Positions 8,875-16,031 of a stretch of DNA of 64,000 nt are shown here, in pieces. Each line of letters starts with the position of its first letter. Positions within the stretch are counted from its first letter, which is position 1. Where the stretch lies: assembly GCA_030123605.1 (NCBI GenBank), contig CP126123.1, positions 2,212,001 to 2,276,000 on the forward strand, read 5' to 3'. The stretch is from Nitrospira sp. (GTDB lineage: Bacteria > Nitrospirota > Nitrospiria > Nitrospirales > Nitrospiraceae). The position numbers and the translations under genes are program-made. Below the pieces are notes generated by a model that saw only the letters and a list, made by a program, of their open reading frames with translations, was not told the DNA's origin and searched no databases.

Positions 8875-9500
8875 GGTTTTGCCTCTACCTCTTCGGCACC
8901 ACGCCACTTCGCGCCGAAGAGAAGGGCGGCCAGAGTATGAGCCAGAATAGCCAGGTCCGTGAGCAAACCGGCTTGACGAACATAGGCAAGCTGCAGTCGA
9001 AGTTTTGTCGGACGAATCAGCTCGCAGTACGTACCATCAGGGTCTGGGCTGCCTCGAAGAACCGTCCCCTCATCGATGTTCCACAAACTGGCCCAATCCG
9101 TAAGCCCCGGGCGAACCGTCAAGATGGCTTTCTCTTCGTCCGTGTACAGATCGACGAACCGCTGCACTTCCGGTCTGGGACCGACGAAGCTCATCTCTCC
9201 ACGAAGGATATTCCAGAGTTGGGGCAATTCATCGAGCTTATGGCGACGGAGAACGGCACCGACGCGGGTCACGCGAGGGTCGTCGTTCGCCGTCGACGTC
9301 ACGCCGGACCGTTCAGCGTCCGGACGCATGGTGCGGAATTTGAGGATCTGAAACGATTTTCCACCGAGGCCCACCCGTCGCCCTCGATAAAATACTGACC
9401 CGTTACTATCCCTTCGTATCGCGATCGCTATCAAACTTCCCAACGGCAACAAAATCAGTAGTGCCAGAGCCGATAGCACAAGATCGAAGCATCTCTTCAT
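8871..9500 (-). CDS. PglC/WcaJ-like initiating phosphoglycosyl transferase
   Basis: 209 residues, the size of the small monotopic phosphoglycosyl transferases. One N-terminal reentrant hydrophobic helix (DLVLSALALLILLPLGSLIA) precedes the conserved core: GKSFQILKFRTM, RRHKLDELPQLWNILRGEMS with the catalytic Asp90-Glu91 dyad, and FVGPRPE. The enzyme moves a sugar phosphate from its UDP carrier to undecaprenyl phosphate on the inner membrane and so begins each repeat unit. Its size points to PglC-type (diNAcBac) or similar amino-sugar donors, in keeping with the dehydratase and aminotransferase of the same operon. It ends in a 4-bp overlap with the E1 alpha start. Confidence 0.9.
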   Translation of the reverse strand: MKRCFDLVLSALALLILLPLGSLIAIAIRRDSNGSVFYRGRRVGLGGKSFQILKFRTMRPDAERSGVTSTANDDPRVTRVGAVLRRHKLDELPQLWNILRGEMSFVGPRPEVQRFVDLYTDEEKAILTVRPGLTDWASLWNIDEGTVLRGSPDPDGTYCELIRPTKLRLQLAYVRQAGLLTDLAILAHTLAALLFGAKWRGAEEVEAKP

Positions 9501-9519
9501 AGAGCACGATGCTAAAACT

Positions 9520-9667
9520 TATCTCAACATTGCTTCAGCGGCATGGCGATAGATGCAGGCCGGACAAACCCAAGAAAGTTGGTGTCGGATACCCATTGGT
9601 CATCGCGCATCGCAGCATGCGGGCGCATTATAGGGACTTCCTTCATCGACACAGGTATTTTGAGATA
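9520..9667. mobile_element. Short IS5-type relic (deletion derivative)
   Basis: 148 bp bounded by inverted TATCTCAACA / TGTTTTGAGATA-like ends (right end reads ATTTTGAGATA). On the minus strand it keeps the first codons of a transposase (MRDDQW) joined directly to its last codons (NFLGFVRPASIAM). The same ends and the same C-terminal phrase occur in the larger relic at 10558-10857, so both come from one IS5-family element by internal deletion. It lies 19 bp upstream of the phosphoglycosyl transferase start, so its end may carry that gene's leader. Confidence 0.7.
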
Positions 9668-9693
9668 GACTCTGGAATTTCTTTGGAACCAAC

Positions 9694-10509
9694 TTACTTC
9701 CGTGGATTCGACAAATGTAAGACCACTTGCCAGGCATGCCATTTTAGAAAAGGCAGACGAAGTAACACTGAATCCATGGCGGATAAACGATTCAGTAGCG
9801 GACGGAATATTTTGGTTCGACGAAATGGCACAGCCGCAAGAGTTGCAAGATGGAAGAACCTCGCATCTACACCTTTGAACCATAAATTGGCCTTTAGAAT
9901 GTCTTGGCGCCGTAGAATATGATCGACTTCCCAAGATGTCCGCAGCTTAGGAGTTCTATTCCTATATGCGTTGATAAATGGATTGTGCCCCAAGGCTTCG
10001 GTACAAATTACCTCACCTGTAGGTTTCAGTACTCTGCTAATCTCGGACATGGCAGAGGAGAATTCAAGATGATGGAGCACACCATACTCAACAATCAGAT
10101 CGAACGAATCATCTTCAAACCGCAACGATTCGGCATCCATTACTACGAAATGAGTCCGATCGCTAACACCAGCTTCAATCGCCTTCCTCTTACAATGCTC
10201 GATTGAGACCTCCGAAATATCTATTCCAACGACCTCCGCACCATGTTTGGCGGCAAAAATACTGTCATCGCCGTTGCCACACCCATAATCGAGAATTCGC
10301 TTGTCCCGGCATCTTGCTTGAATCCACTCGTCAACATAGGCTCGGCTCGCTTCCTCAATTGAGTAATATTTAAAATTGGCCCATTGTTCGTTGTGTCGTG
10401 CTTGATCTTCGACCTGTACCGAATACCTTTGAAAAGGCATCTCATGGCGCAAGTGGTCATGAAACTCTGCTTCCCGCAATTTTCTTATTTCTATAGACAC
10501 CGGCCACAC
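9694..10509 (-). CDS. Class I SAM-dependent methyltransferase
   Basis: 271 residues from GTG at 10509 with GAGG 7 bases upstream. Motif I is RILDYGCGNGDDSIF (about 72-86), followed by VVGIDISEVSIEHC, an acidic VVMDAESLRFEDDSFD segment and VEYGVLHHL, the usual order of a seven-stranded methyltransferase. The C-terminal 80 residues are basic and hydrophobic, perhaps for substrate or membrane contact. A methyltransferase in such a locus normally caps or decorates a sugar; the target is not evident. Base composition is lower in GC than the dehydratase end of the cluster, and IS5-type relics lie on both sides, which suggests separate arrival. Confidence 0.8.
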   Translation of the reverse strand: MWPVSIEIRKLREAEFHDHLRHEMPFQRYSVQVEDQARHNEQWANFKYYSIEEASRAYVDEWIQARCRDKRILDYGCGNGDDSIFAAKHGAEVVGIDISEVSIEHCKRKAIEAGVSDRTHFVVMDAESLRFEDDSFDLIVEYGVLHHLEFSSAMSEISRVLKPTGEVICTEALGHNPFINAYRNRTPKLRTSWEVDHILRRQDILKANLWFKGVDARFFHLATLAAVPFRRTKIFRPLLNRLSAMDSVLLRLPFLKWHAWQVVLHLSNPRK

Positions 10510-10557
10510 TCCATCCTCGCGTCATGCAAACGGTTCTCCACTCGACCCCCTAGAACC

Positions 10558-10857
10558 TACTCAACATTGATTGGGCAGCATGGTGATAGACGCACGCCGG
10601 ACAAACCCAAGAAAGCTGGTGTCGGAGTACTCCCATCGGATCAGCAAGCGGCGCTTCCATTGGAGCCGCACGAGGACGCGCTCGACGAGCCGACGACGGA
10701 TGGCCCACGCCGGCACTGGTTTGCGGCCGGGGCGGCTGTCCGGAACGTGTTCCTCGGGAGAATGTTCCCGAATGCGTTCCCATTGGTTGTCGCGCAATCG
10801 CAGCATGTGGACGCATTATAGGGACTTCCTTCATCGACACAACTATTTTGAGATAGG
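10558..10857 (-). mobile_element. IS5-family relic with internally deleted transposase
   Basis: About 300 bp ending in TGAGATAGG, with a related inverted CTACTCAACA start. The minus-strand frame 10561-10806 begins LRDNQWERIREHSPEEH and SRPGRKPVPA, the N-terminus of an IS5-group transposase. It then jumps to RRLVERVLVRLQWKRRLLIR and FLGFVRRASITM, the C-terminus. The central catalytic domain is missing, so it cannot move on its own. It fills most of the gap between the GT4 gene and the methyltransferase gene and pairs with the shorter relic at 9520. Confidence 0.8.
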
Positions 10858-10895
10858 TTCCAATCCGATCCCCTAGGATTCATGTATACGACGAG

Positions 10896-12083
10896 TTAGG
10901 ATGACTGACCAGCACAAACCAGGTCAAGCGCTGAGAGAGCCTCATGGTACTCTTGCGCCAATCTTTCCCACACCTGTTCCTGACTGAATTTCATAAGTAC
11001 GTAGTCTCGCCCTGCCAGCCCGTGCTTCTTTCTCAACCGCGGGTCAGATAGGTACGTACACATTGCCTTGATTAACCCCTCGTGATCACCTGGCTCCACC
11101 AACAATCCGGTCACATCTTCTACAATCGCATCCATAATGCCTGGTATTCTGGTCCCAATGACAGGCAACCCCATTGCCGAAGCTTCCAGAAGTACATACC
11201 CCAACCCTTCATGATGAGAGGGCAACACAAGAAGGTCCATAGCCGAGTAATATGGGACTGGATCGTGAACAAACCCGGGAAGGTGAATCCTAGGGTCCGA
11301 TTTCATTGCATTATTCACCGATGTCGGAAGAGGAACCATAGTGTCTGGTGCACCGACCACCAACATATGTGCAGTTACAAATCGCTTCGACACCTCACGC
11401 CATGCTCTCATGAGGTCTTCCACGCCTTTGACTCTAAAAAGACGCCCAACAAACCCGACCACCAGTACGTCGGGGGGAATACCGCATCTTTGGCGAATAC
11501 CGTCGCGCATATTGAATCCCGCCTTCAAGGGATTAAACCGATTGACGGCATCGAGGCCATTGATGCTTGTCACCGCTGTAGCTTTCCGCAAATCACAAAC
11601 TCCTTCGCGCAATGCAGCGTCACGAACGGATTCGGCAACGTAGATTACCTTGTGTGCGAGCTGACAGGATATTTTCTCGCACCACCAAAGCAACTTTCTT
11701 TTTATACCTCGGGCAGACAAAAGCGCCATTCCATGATTGTGATAAATTCTTATCGGTACGCCTGCAATCCATGCCGCAGCCATACCCAGAATTCCTGCCT
11801 TGCTCGTGTGGGCTTCGACAATAACGGGAGAAATCCTTCGAAGGAGCCTCCATAGTCTATACAACGCAATCGCATCGCGAACAGGACTGATGGTGCGACA
11901 CACCTCGACTTCGTGAGGGGTCACATGATCCCGCATAACAAATTCAGTCAGGCCAAGACCGGGAGAAGATATGGCATGGACCGCAAATCCACGACCCTTC
12001 ATGTACGCACCCTGACCAGCGAAGAACATCCACGATGCCGCCTCAGTATTTATGTGAGCTAGCTTGATCGATTCTGCAGCCAT
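10896..12083 (-). CDS. GT4-family glycosyltransferase
   Basis: 395 residues of GT-B type. The N-terminal half has the Glyco_transf_4 pattern (YHNHGMALLSARGIKRKLLWW, read as acceptor side). The C-terminal half has VLVVGFVGRLFRVKGVEDLM and the donor-binding LVLPSHHEGLGYVLLEASA with the retaining E-x7-E arrangement, then GLPVIGTRIPGIMDAI. It should add one sugar to the lipid-linked repeat unit at the cytoplasmic face of the membrane. Its start overlaps the end of the upstream GT4 gene by 25 bp, so the two are likely co-translated. Donor and linkage cannot be told from sequence. Confidence 0.88.
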   Translation of the reverse strand: MAAESIKLAHINTEAASWMFFAGQGAYMKGRGFAVHAISSPGLGLTEFVMRDHVTPHEVEVCRTISPVRDAIALYRLWRLLRRISPVIVEAHTSKAGILGMAAAWIAGVPIRIYHNHGMALLSARGIKRKLLWWCEKISCQLAHKVIYVAESVRDAALREGVCDLRKATAVTSINGLDAVNRFNPLKAGFNMRDGIRQRCGIPPDVLVVGFVGRLFRVKGVEDLMRAWREVSKRFVTAHMLVVGAPDTMVPLPTSVNNAMKSDPRIHLPGFVHDPVPYYSAMDLLVLPSHHEGLGYVLLEASAMGLPVIGTRIPGIMDAIVEDVTGLLVEPGDHEGLIKAMCTYLSDPRLRKKHGLAGRDYVLMKFSQEQVWERLAQEYHEALSALDLVCAGQSS

Positions 12084-13249
12084 ACTTCCGTCTGCTTCCT
12101 TACGTGCAAATAAAATTCCCGCCGCCGCGCGCCAAGACGTTCGTCATGAAAGTCGCTCGCCCTGTGAATGTTTCTACACGAGAGTGCGGCCATGGAATGT
12201 GTGGAGCTCAACATGGCCTTAATAGACCGGACTAACGCAGGCACATCACCTGGTGGGACCAAATATTCTCGCGATATAATTTCGGGAAAACCTCCAACTA
12301 GCGACCCTATGGTCGGCAAACCGCGCGCCATTGCCTCAATAGCAGCTCTTGGCAAACCTTCCGCTCTCGACACAAGAACAAAGAGATCAGCTTGATCCAA
12401 CTGCGCCCGAACATCCCCCGCTGACAATTGCCCTAAGAAGACGACACGACCTGTTAGCCCACGCGCTCGCACTCGCTCTTCAAGAACGCTGCGATAGCGC
12501 CCCTCACCGACTAGGTGCAACTCAAGATTGAGTCCATCCGTTGTACATTGGGCCATCGCGTCAATAAGAACATCTTGAGATTTTCGAAGATCGGCCATTG
12601 ATCCAACTGAAACAATACGAAACTTTCCATCAACTCCAAAATTCAACCGTGGCTGACTGATAAACGAATCGCTGCTTAATTCGACGCTGGAGTAATGAGT
12701 AGTAAAAGATGCCTTGCTTGCAGGATATCTTTGCTGAAGGGCACACTCCGTCACAAATGCAACGGCACTGGCTTCAGCGCATTGCATACGCAATTGCCGG
12801 GAAAACTTCCAGCGAAAATACGGCCGAAATGGATGTCCCGATCCGGGTGCAAAAACATCATGCGGGTCCACTACCACTTCGGCCCCATAGGGACGACGAG
12901 ACTTGACCATGAGAGGAAAGAGAAAGGCCGCAAGTTGCGAATCCAATCGCATGATTACGGCACTGTGATCTTGCAGTGCGTTTCTGACAGCGCTGCGTAC
13001 TGCCCAGAACTTTTTCAAAAATTGCCAAGGCCCCACGTAATACGGTATCGATTCAAAAGAAACACCCGGCCCATCTGCACGCTGCCAGATGTTCGGAACG
13101 GAATCCATCTGTCGCACTCGCGCGATGACTCTGACCTCGTCGAAGATATCGAGGTACCGAGCCCAGAATGCGTATCCAAATTGAGGACTCCAAATTTGCC
13201 CATCCGGCGTTCGAGTATATTGTTGCTCTATTGAAACTGTTACTACCAT
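12059..13249 (-). CDS. GT4-family glycosyltransferase
   Basis: 396 residues, GT-B fold. FRIVSVGSMADLRKSQDVLIDA begins the donor domain, LHLVGEGRYRSVLEERV and RVVFLGQLSAGDVRAQL follow, and the catalytic and donor site is FVLVSRAEGLPRAAIEAMA followed by LPTIGSLVGGFPEII. It is only distantly similar to the downstream GT4, so each probably makes a different linkage. It is placed between the Wzy-like polymerase and the second GT4 with overlapping or short gaps. Composition is noticeably AT-richer than housekeeping genes of the window. Confidence 0.88.
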   Translation of the reverse strand: MVVTVSIEQQYTRTPDGQIWSPQFGYAFWARYLDIFDEVRVIARVRQMDSVPNIWQRADGPGVSFESIPYYVGPWQFLKKFWAVRSAVRNALQDHSAVIMRLDSQLAAFLFPLMVKSRRPYGAEVVVDPHDVFAPGSGHPFRPYFRWKFSRQLRMQCAEASAVAFVTECALQQRYPASKASFTTHYSSVELSSDSFISQPRLNFGVDGKFRIVSVGSMADLRKSQDVLIDAMAQCTTDGLNLELHLVGEGRYRSVLEERVRARGLTGRVVFLGQLSAGDVRAQLDQADLFVLVSRAEGLPRAAIEAMARGLPTIGSLVGGFPEIISREYLVPPGDVPALVRSIKAMLSSTHSMAALSCRNIHRASDFHDERLGARRREFYLHVRKQTEVWLQNRSS

Positions 13250-13314
13250 CGACGCACACTGATACCGTCCTCAGACATCATGGTCGGACGCTTCAACGGA
13301 CTTCGCAATTCCGA

Positions 13315-14700
13315 TCAAGAACCTCGAGGCAGGATGGCCACAGGTCTTGTCCGCCGCAGCACTTCTTGCCCTATAACAATAATAAACATAGGAAATGCAA
13401 TGTGTTTTGCAAATTGTGCTAGCAAGTTCGAGAAATCGGCCCGAATGATATATACAAGCAACGGCATACTGACGACATAGACCACGAACCAAGACTTGTT
13501 TGTCGTAGCTCTTGCATATAACGTTCGTACGAACCAGCCGAGAATCACAAACCACAGAACGACTCCGAACCAGCCAAAGTTCATGTAACCCTCCCCTACA
13601 AGGGTAAACCCTCGTCCTCCACCCTGCGCCACAACGTCGGGAAAGAACATTGTATTAAAATGTCGTTGCGGGTCTGGGCCATCTTGAACGAGAACCCCGG
13701 GCAGAAGCGCGCGTTTGATGTCCCAGAGCAGAGTTTCCCCCATATAAAAAGGTTCAAATGTTGCTCGGCTCAAATAGTATTGAAGATTCTCCGAAGCGGT
13801 AAGAAACTCGTCATTGAGCACCCTCACCGCTATCGCACTTACAACCACTTCGACTTCTGACTCTTTGAGTAACACATTCTTAAGGTCTCCCATAATGGGC
13901 ACCAGAACAATGGCACTGGTCGCAAGAATCGCTAAACACCACCGTGGGATTTCTCGGTACAGGACATGAAAGACGAAGATCGATATCCAGAGAATGCGGA
14001 ACACCAAGTCTCTTTCACCACTGAGCAGAAAAGACGATGCATTCCAACCGATCGAGAAAAACACCAGTGCCCAAGGAAATCGTTTACATTGAAATGCGCC
14101 TGCAAGAAGAACGGCATACGCGATCGCCAGGACGGAGAACGCAGGATCCAGTTTGGCAAAAATCGAGCTCGATAGCGCGATGTCGTACTTCGAACTCAAG
14201 TTTGCTTGCCAGATGTGCCAAAGATAGAGGCTGGAAACGGCAAGCGATGCCAAGAAAACGGCCCATGCGACAATCTTTGTATCTATGGTGATAGCTCCCT
14301 TCAGGAGCGGCTTTCTTTGGACCGGGCCTACAACAAGGAGGAACGTAGCAAGTGCAAGCCATTCCAAGAGGATCGTTTCATGAAGGTTCCCGATATCTTC
14401 TTTTATCTCAAGCCAAACTAAAATTGGGACGGAGCTGGAATAGAGAAAGAAAAACGGCGTAAACCAAGTAAATGGATGAAGCAAATCAAATCGCACCACC
14501 GCCATAGACACCCCGACCATCAGCGCCACCCCCGCAATCCATGCAAGAAGGTCTTGAGTGATGCTGACGAGAACACCTGATCCCACGATACCGCCCAGCA
14601 AGACGCTCCAGCACACTCCGGTCTCGGTGATATGCATCTGACGCAGACTGACGCCGGAGACCGGCAGGGATGTTCTCTCCGACGCCGAATGTGAACTCAT
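13315..14700 (-). CDS. Wzy-like O-antigen/capsule polymerase
   Basis: 461 residues with about 11 hydrophobic helices and a large hydrophilic loop in the last third (about residues 290-375, around LQYYLSRATFEPFYMGETLL and GGGRGFTLVGEGYMNFGW). This layout of many helices plus one large periplasmic loop is that of Wzy polymerases, which vary too much in sequence for a firm family call. It would join lipid-linked repeat units in the periplasm. It sits directly after the Wzx-like flippase, as in Wzx/Wzy-dependent loci. An alternative is a ligase of the WaaL/PglL type, though the position favours polymerase. Confidence 0.7.
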   Translation of the reverse strand: MSSHSASERTSLPVSGVSLRQMHITETGVCWSVLLGGIVGSGVLVSITQDLLAWIAGVALMVGVSMAVVRFDLLHPFTWFTPFFFLYSSSVPILVWLEIKEDIGNLHETILLEWLALATFLLVVGPVQRKPLLKGAITIDTKIVAWAVFLASLAVSSLYLWHIWQANLSSKYDIALSSSIFAKLDPAFSVLAIAYAVLLAGAFQCKRFPWALVFFSIGWNASSFLLSGERDLVFRILWISIFVFHVLYREIPRWCLAILATSAIVLVPIMGDLKNVLLKESEVEVVVSAIAVRVLNDEFLTASENLQYYLSRATFEPFYMGETLLWDIKRALLPGVLVQDGPDPQRHFNTMFFPDVVAQGGGRGFTLVGEGYMNFGWFGVVLWFVILGWFVRTLYARATTNKSWFVVYVVSMPLLVYIIRADFSNLLAQFAKHIAFPMFIIVIGQEVLRRTRPVAILPRGS

Positions 14701-14780
14701 GTCAACACCATTACAAACACCGCAACATTGCGATACCGCTCTCAGCGCGCTTTGGGGTTACTCCTCCCGGCACATTTACA

Positions 14781-16031
14781 TTAATAACCCACACCGTGAA
14801 CCGCGATGTCTCGCGGTGTTCTGAGGAGCACTCCGTACACTACGCCCCAAACCGTCATACCCAATAGGGCAGAAAGCACAGCGCCTTTCATCGCGTACTG
14901 CGGGATTAGCCACCACCCACTTAACGCGGTGACCGCTACCACCCCAATCAAAACTGAAACCTGACTGTTCACCCTTCGCATAGCCGTCAAACCCACGCCC
15001 AGCACCGAGCAAATGGATTCCGCCATACCGAGTACCATCACCATCACGAGAAGGTCAGAATATCGGCTGAATTCTTGTTGATAGACAACCCTCAGAATAT
15101 CCGTTCCCTCCAGAATTGCAGTCATTATCCCCACAACTCCGATCAATACCGCCGCCAGAATCAGCATGCCCATTAAGTGCCAAAACTTTGTGATGGACTC
15201 AACAAGATACTTCGCCAATCTGGGAAGAGCCGCCTGCCCAAAGGCTTCCGGCCCGATTGTGCAAGCTATCGTGAAGCACACAATAGCGGAGAAATATCCT
15301 ACCGCAGCTTCTCCGTGAAATATCGCCAAAAGATAGCGCGGGAGAGCAGTGTTGCAAGACATGAGCATAGAAACGACGCCCAGGGGAAGCGAGAGCTTGC
15401 ATAAGCTCACCATCCGTCCAGTCGTGACTTCCGAGATAAAATCAGTCCGTGCGGCACGCTTGGGCGAAACGTCGGCAAGTCCCTTGAGGTTGCGACAGTC
15501 AACCAAAACCAGCACAACCAACCATGCCACATTCAACCCCACGACGGCGGCAATGAGCGATTTGGTCTGATAAAAGATCGCGGCAACACTTCCAACGGCT
15601 AACGCGCCACGTATCCCTTTTGAGATACTCACCAAGTCCATCCGTTCGTTTTTCTGCATTGCCCCGTAGGCAATGTCCGATCCGCTCTCGATCACTTTGG
15701 CAAGACCGATCAAACATATGACAATGGTTTGATCACCTGTGAACCCCACCCAGAAAGCAATCCCACATATCGGAAGGAGCGCTCCCAGACTGGTTACTAT
15801 TCGCAATGCCACATAGGTCGAAAAAGGAAATGTTCGCTGTACGTCGCTTGCTAACACCGCCCGAAGCTGAAGATTTGAAAAAAGTACAATCGGTGCCGTA
15901 ATTGCCAACGCGAGGGTGTACCTGCCCACTATGGTGGGGCCGCCGAGTTTGGCAAGAATGATCAGCAGCAGCCATTGAGAAAGAACGTAAAAGAAGCTTC
16001 CGTACAGCGCCCAGGACAAGTTCTTCCTCAA
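14781..16031 (-). CDS. Wzx-like oligosaccharide flippase (MATE/MOP superfamily)
   Basis: 416 residues with about 12 membrane helices. The start SWALYGSFFYVLSQWLLLI and the early GPTIVGRYTLALAITAPI are typical of polysaccharide transporters of the MOP superfamily, which move lipid-linked repeat units across the inner membrane. It is the first gene of the left-going glycan operon. The likely start is TTG at 16031; no ATG lies in frame close by and the ribosome binding site is weak. The divergent gene on the plus strand begins at the same point, so the two share a promoter region with overlapping leaders or one has a later start. Confidence 0.8.
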   Translation of the reverse strand: MRKNLSWALYGSFFYVLSQWLLLIILAKLGGPTIVGRYTLALAITAPIVLFSNLQLRAVLASDVQRTFPFSTYVALRIVTSLGALLPICGIAFWVGFTGDQTIVICLIGLAKVIESGSDIAYGAMQKNERMDLVSISKGIRGALAVGSVAAIFYQTKSLIAAVVGLNVAWLVVLVLVDCRNLKGLADVSPKRAARTDFISEVTTGRMVSLCKLSLPLGVVSMLMSCNTALPRYLLAIFHGEAAVGYFSAIVCFTIACTIGPEAFGQAALPRLAKYLVESITKFWHLMGMLILAAVLIGVVGIMTAILEGTDILRVVYQQEFSRYSDLLVMVMVLGMAESICSVLGVGLTAMRRVNSQVSVLIGVVAVTALSGWWLIPQYAMKGAVLSALLGMTVWGVVYGVLLRTPRDIAVHGVGY

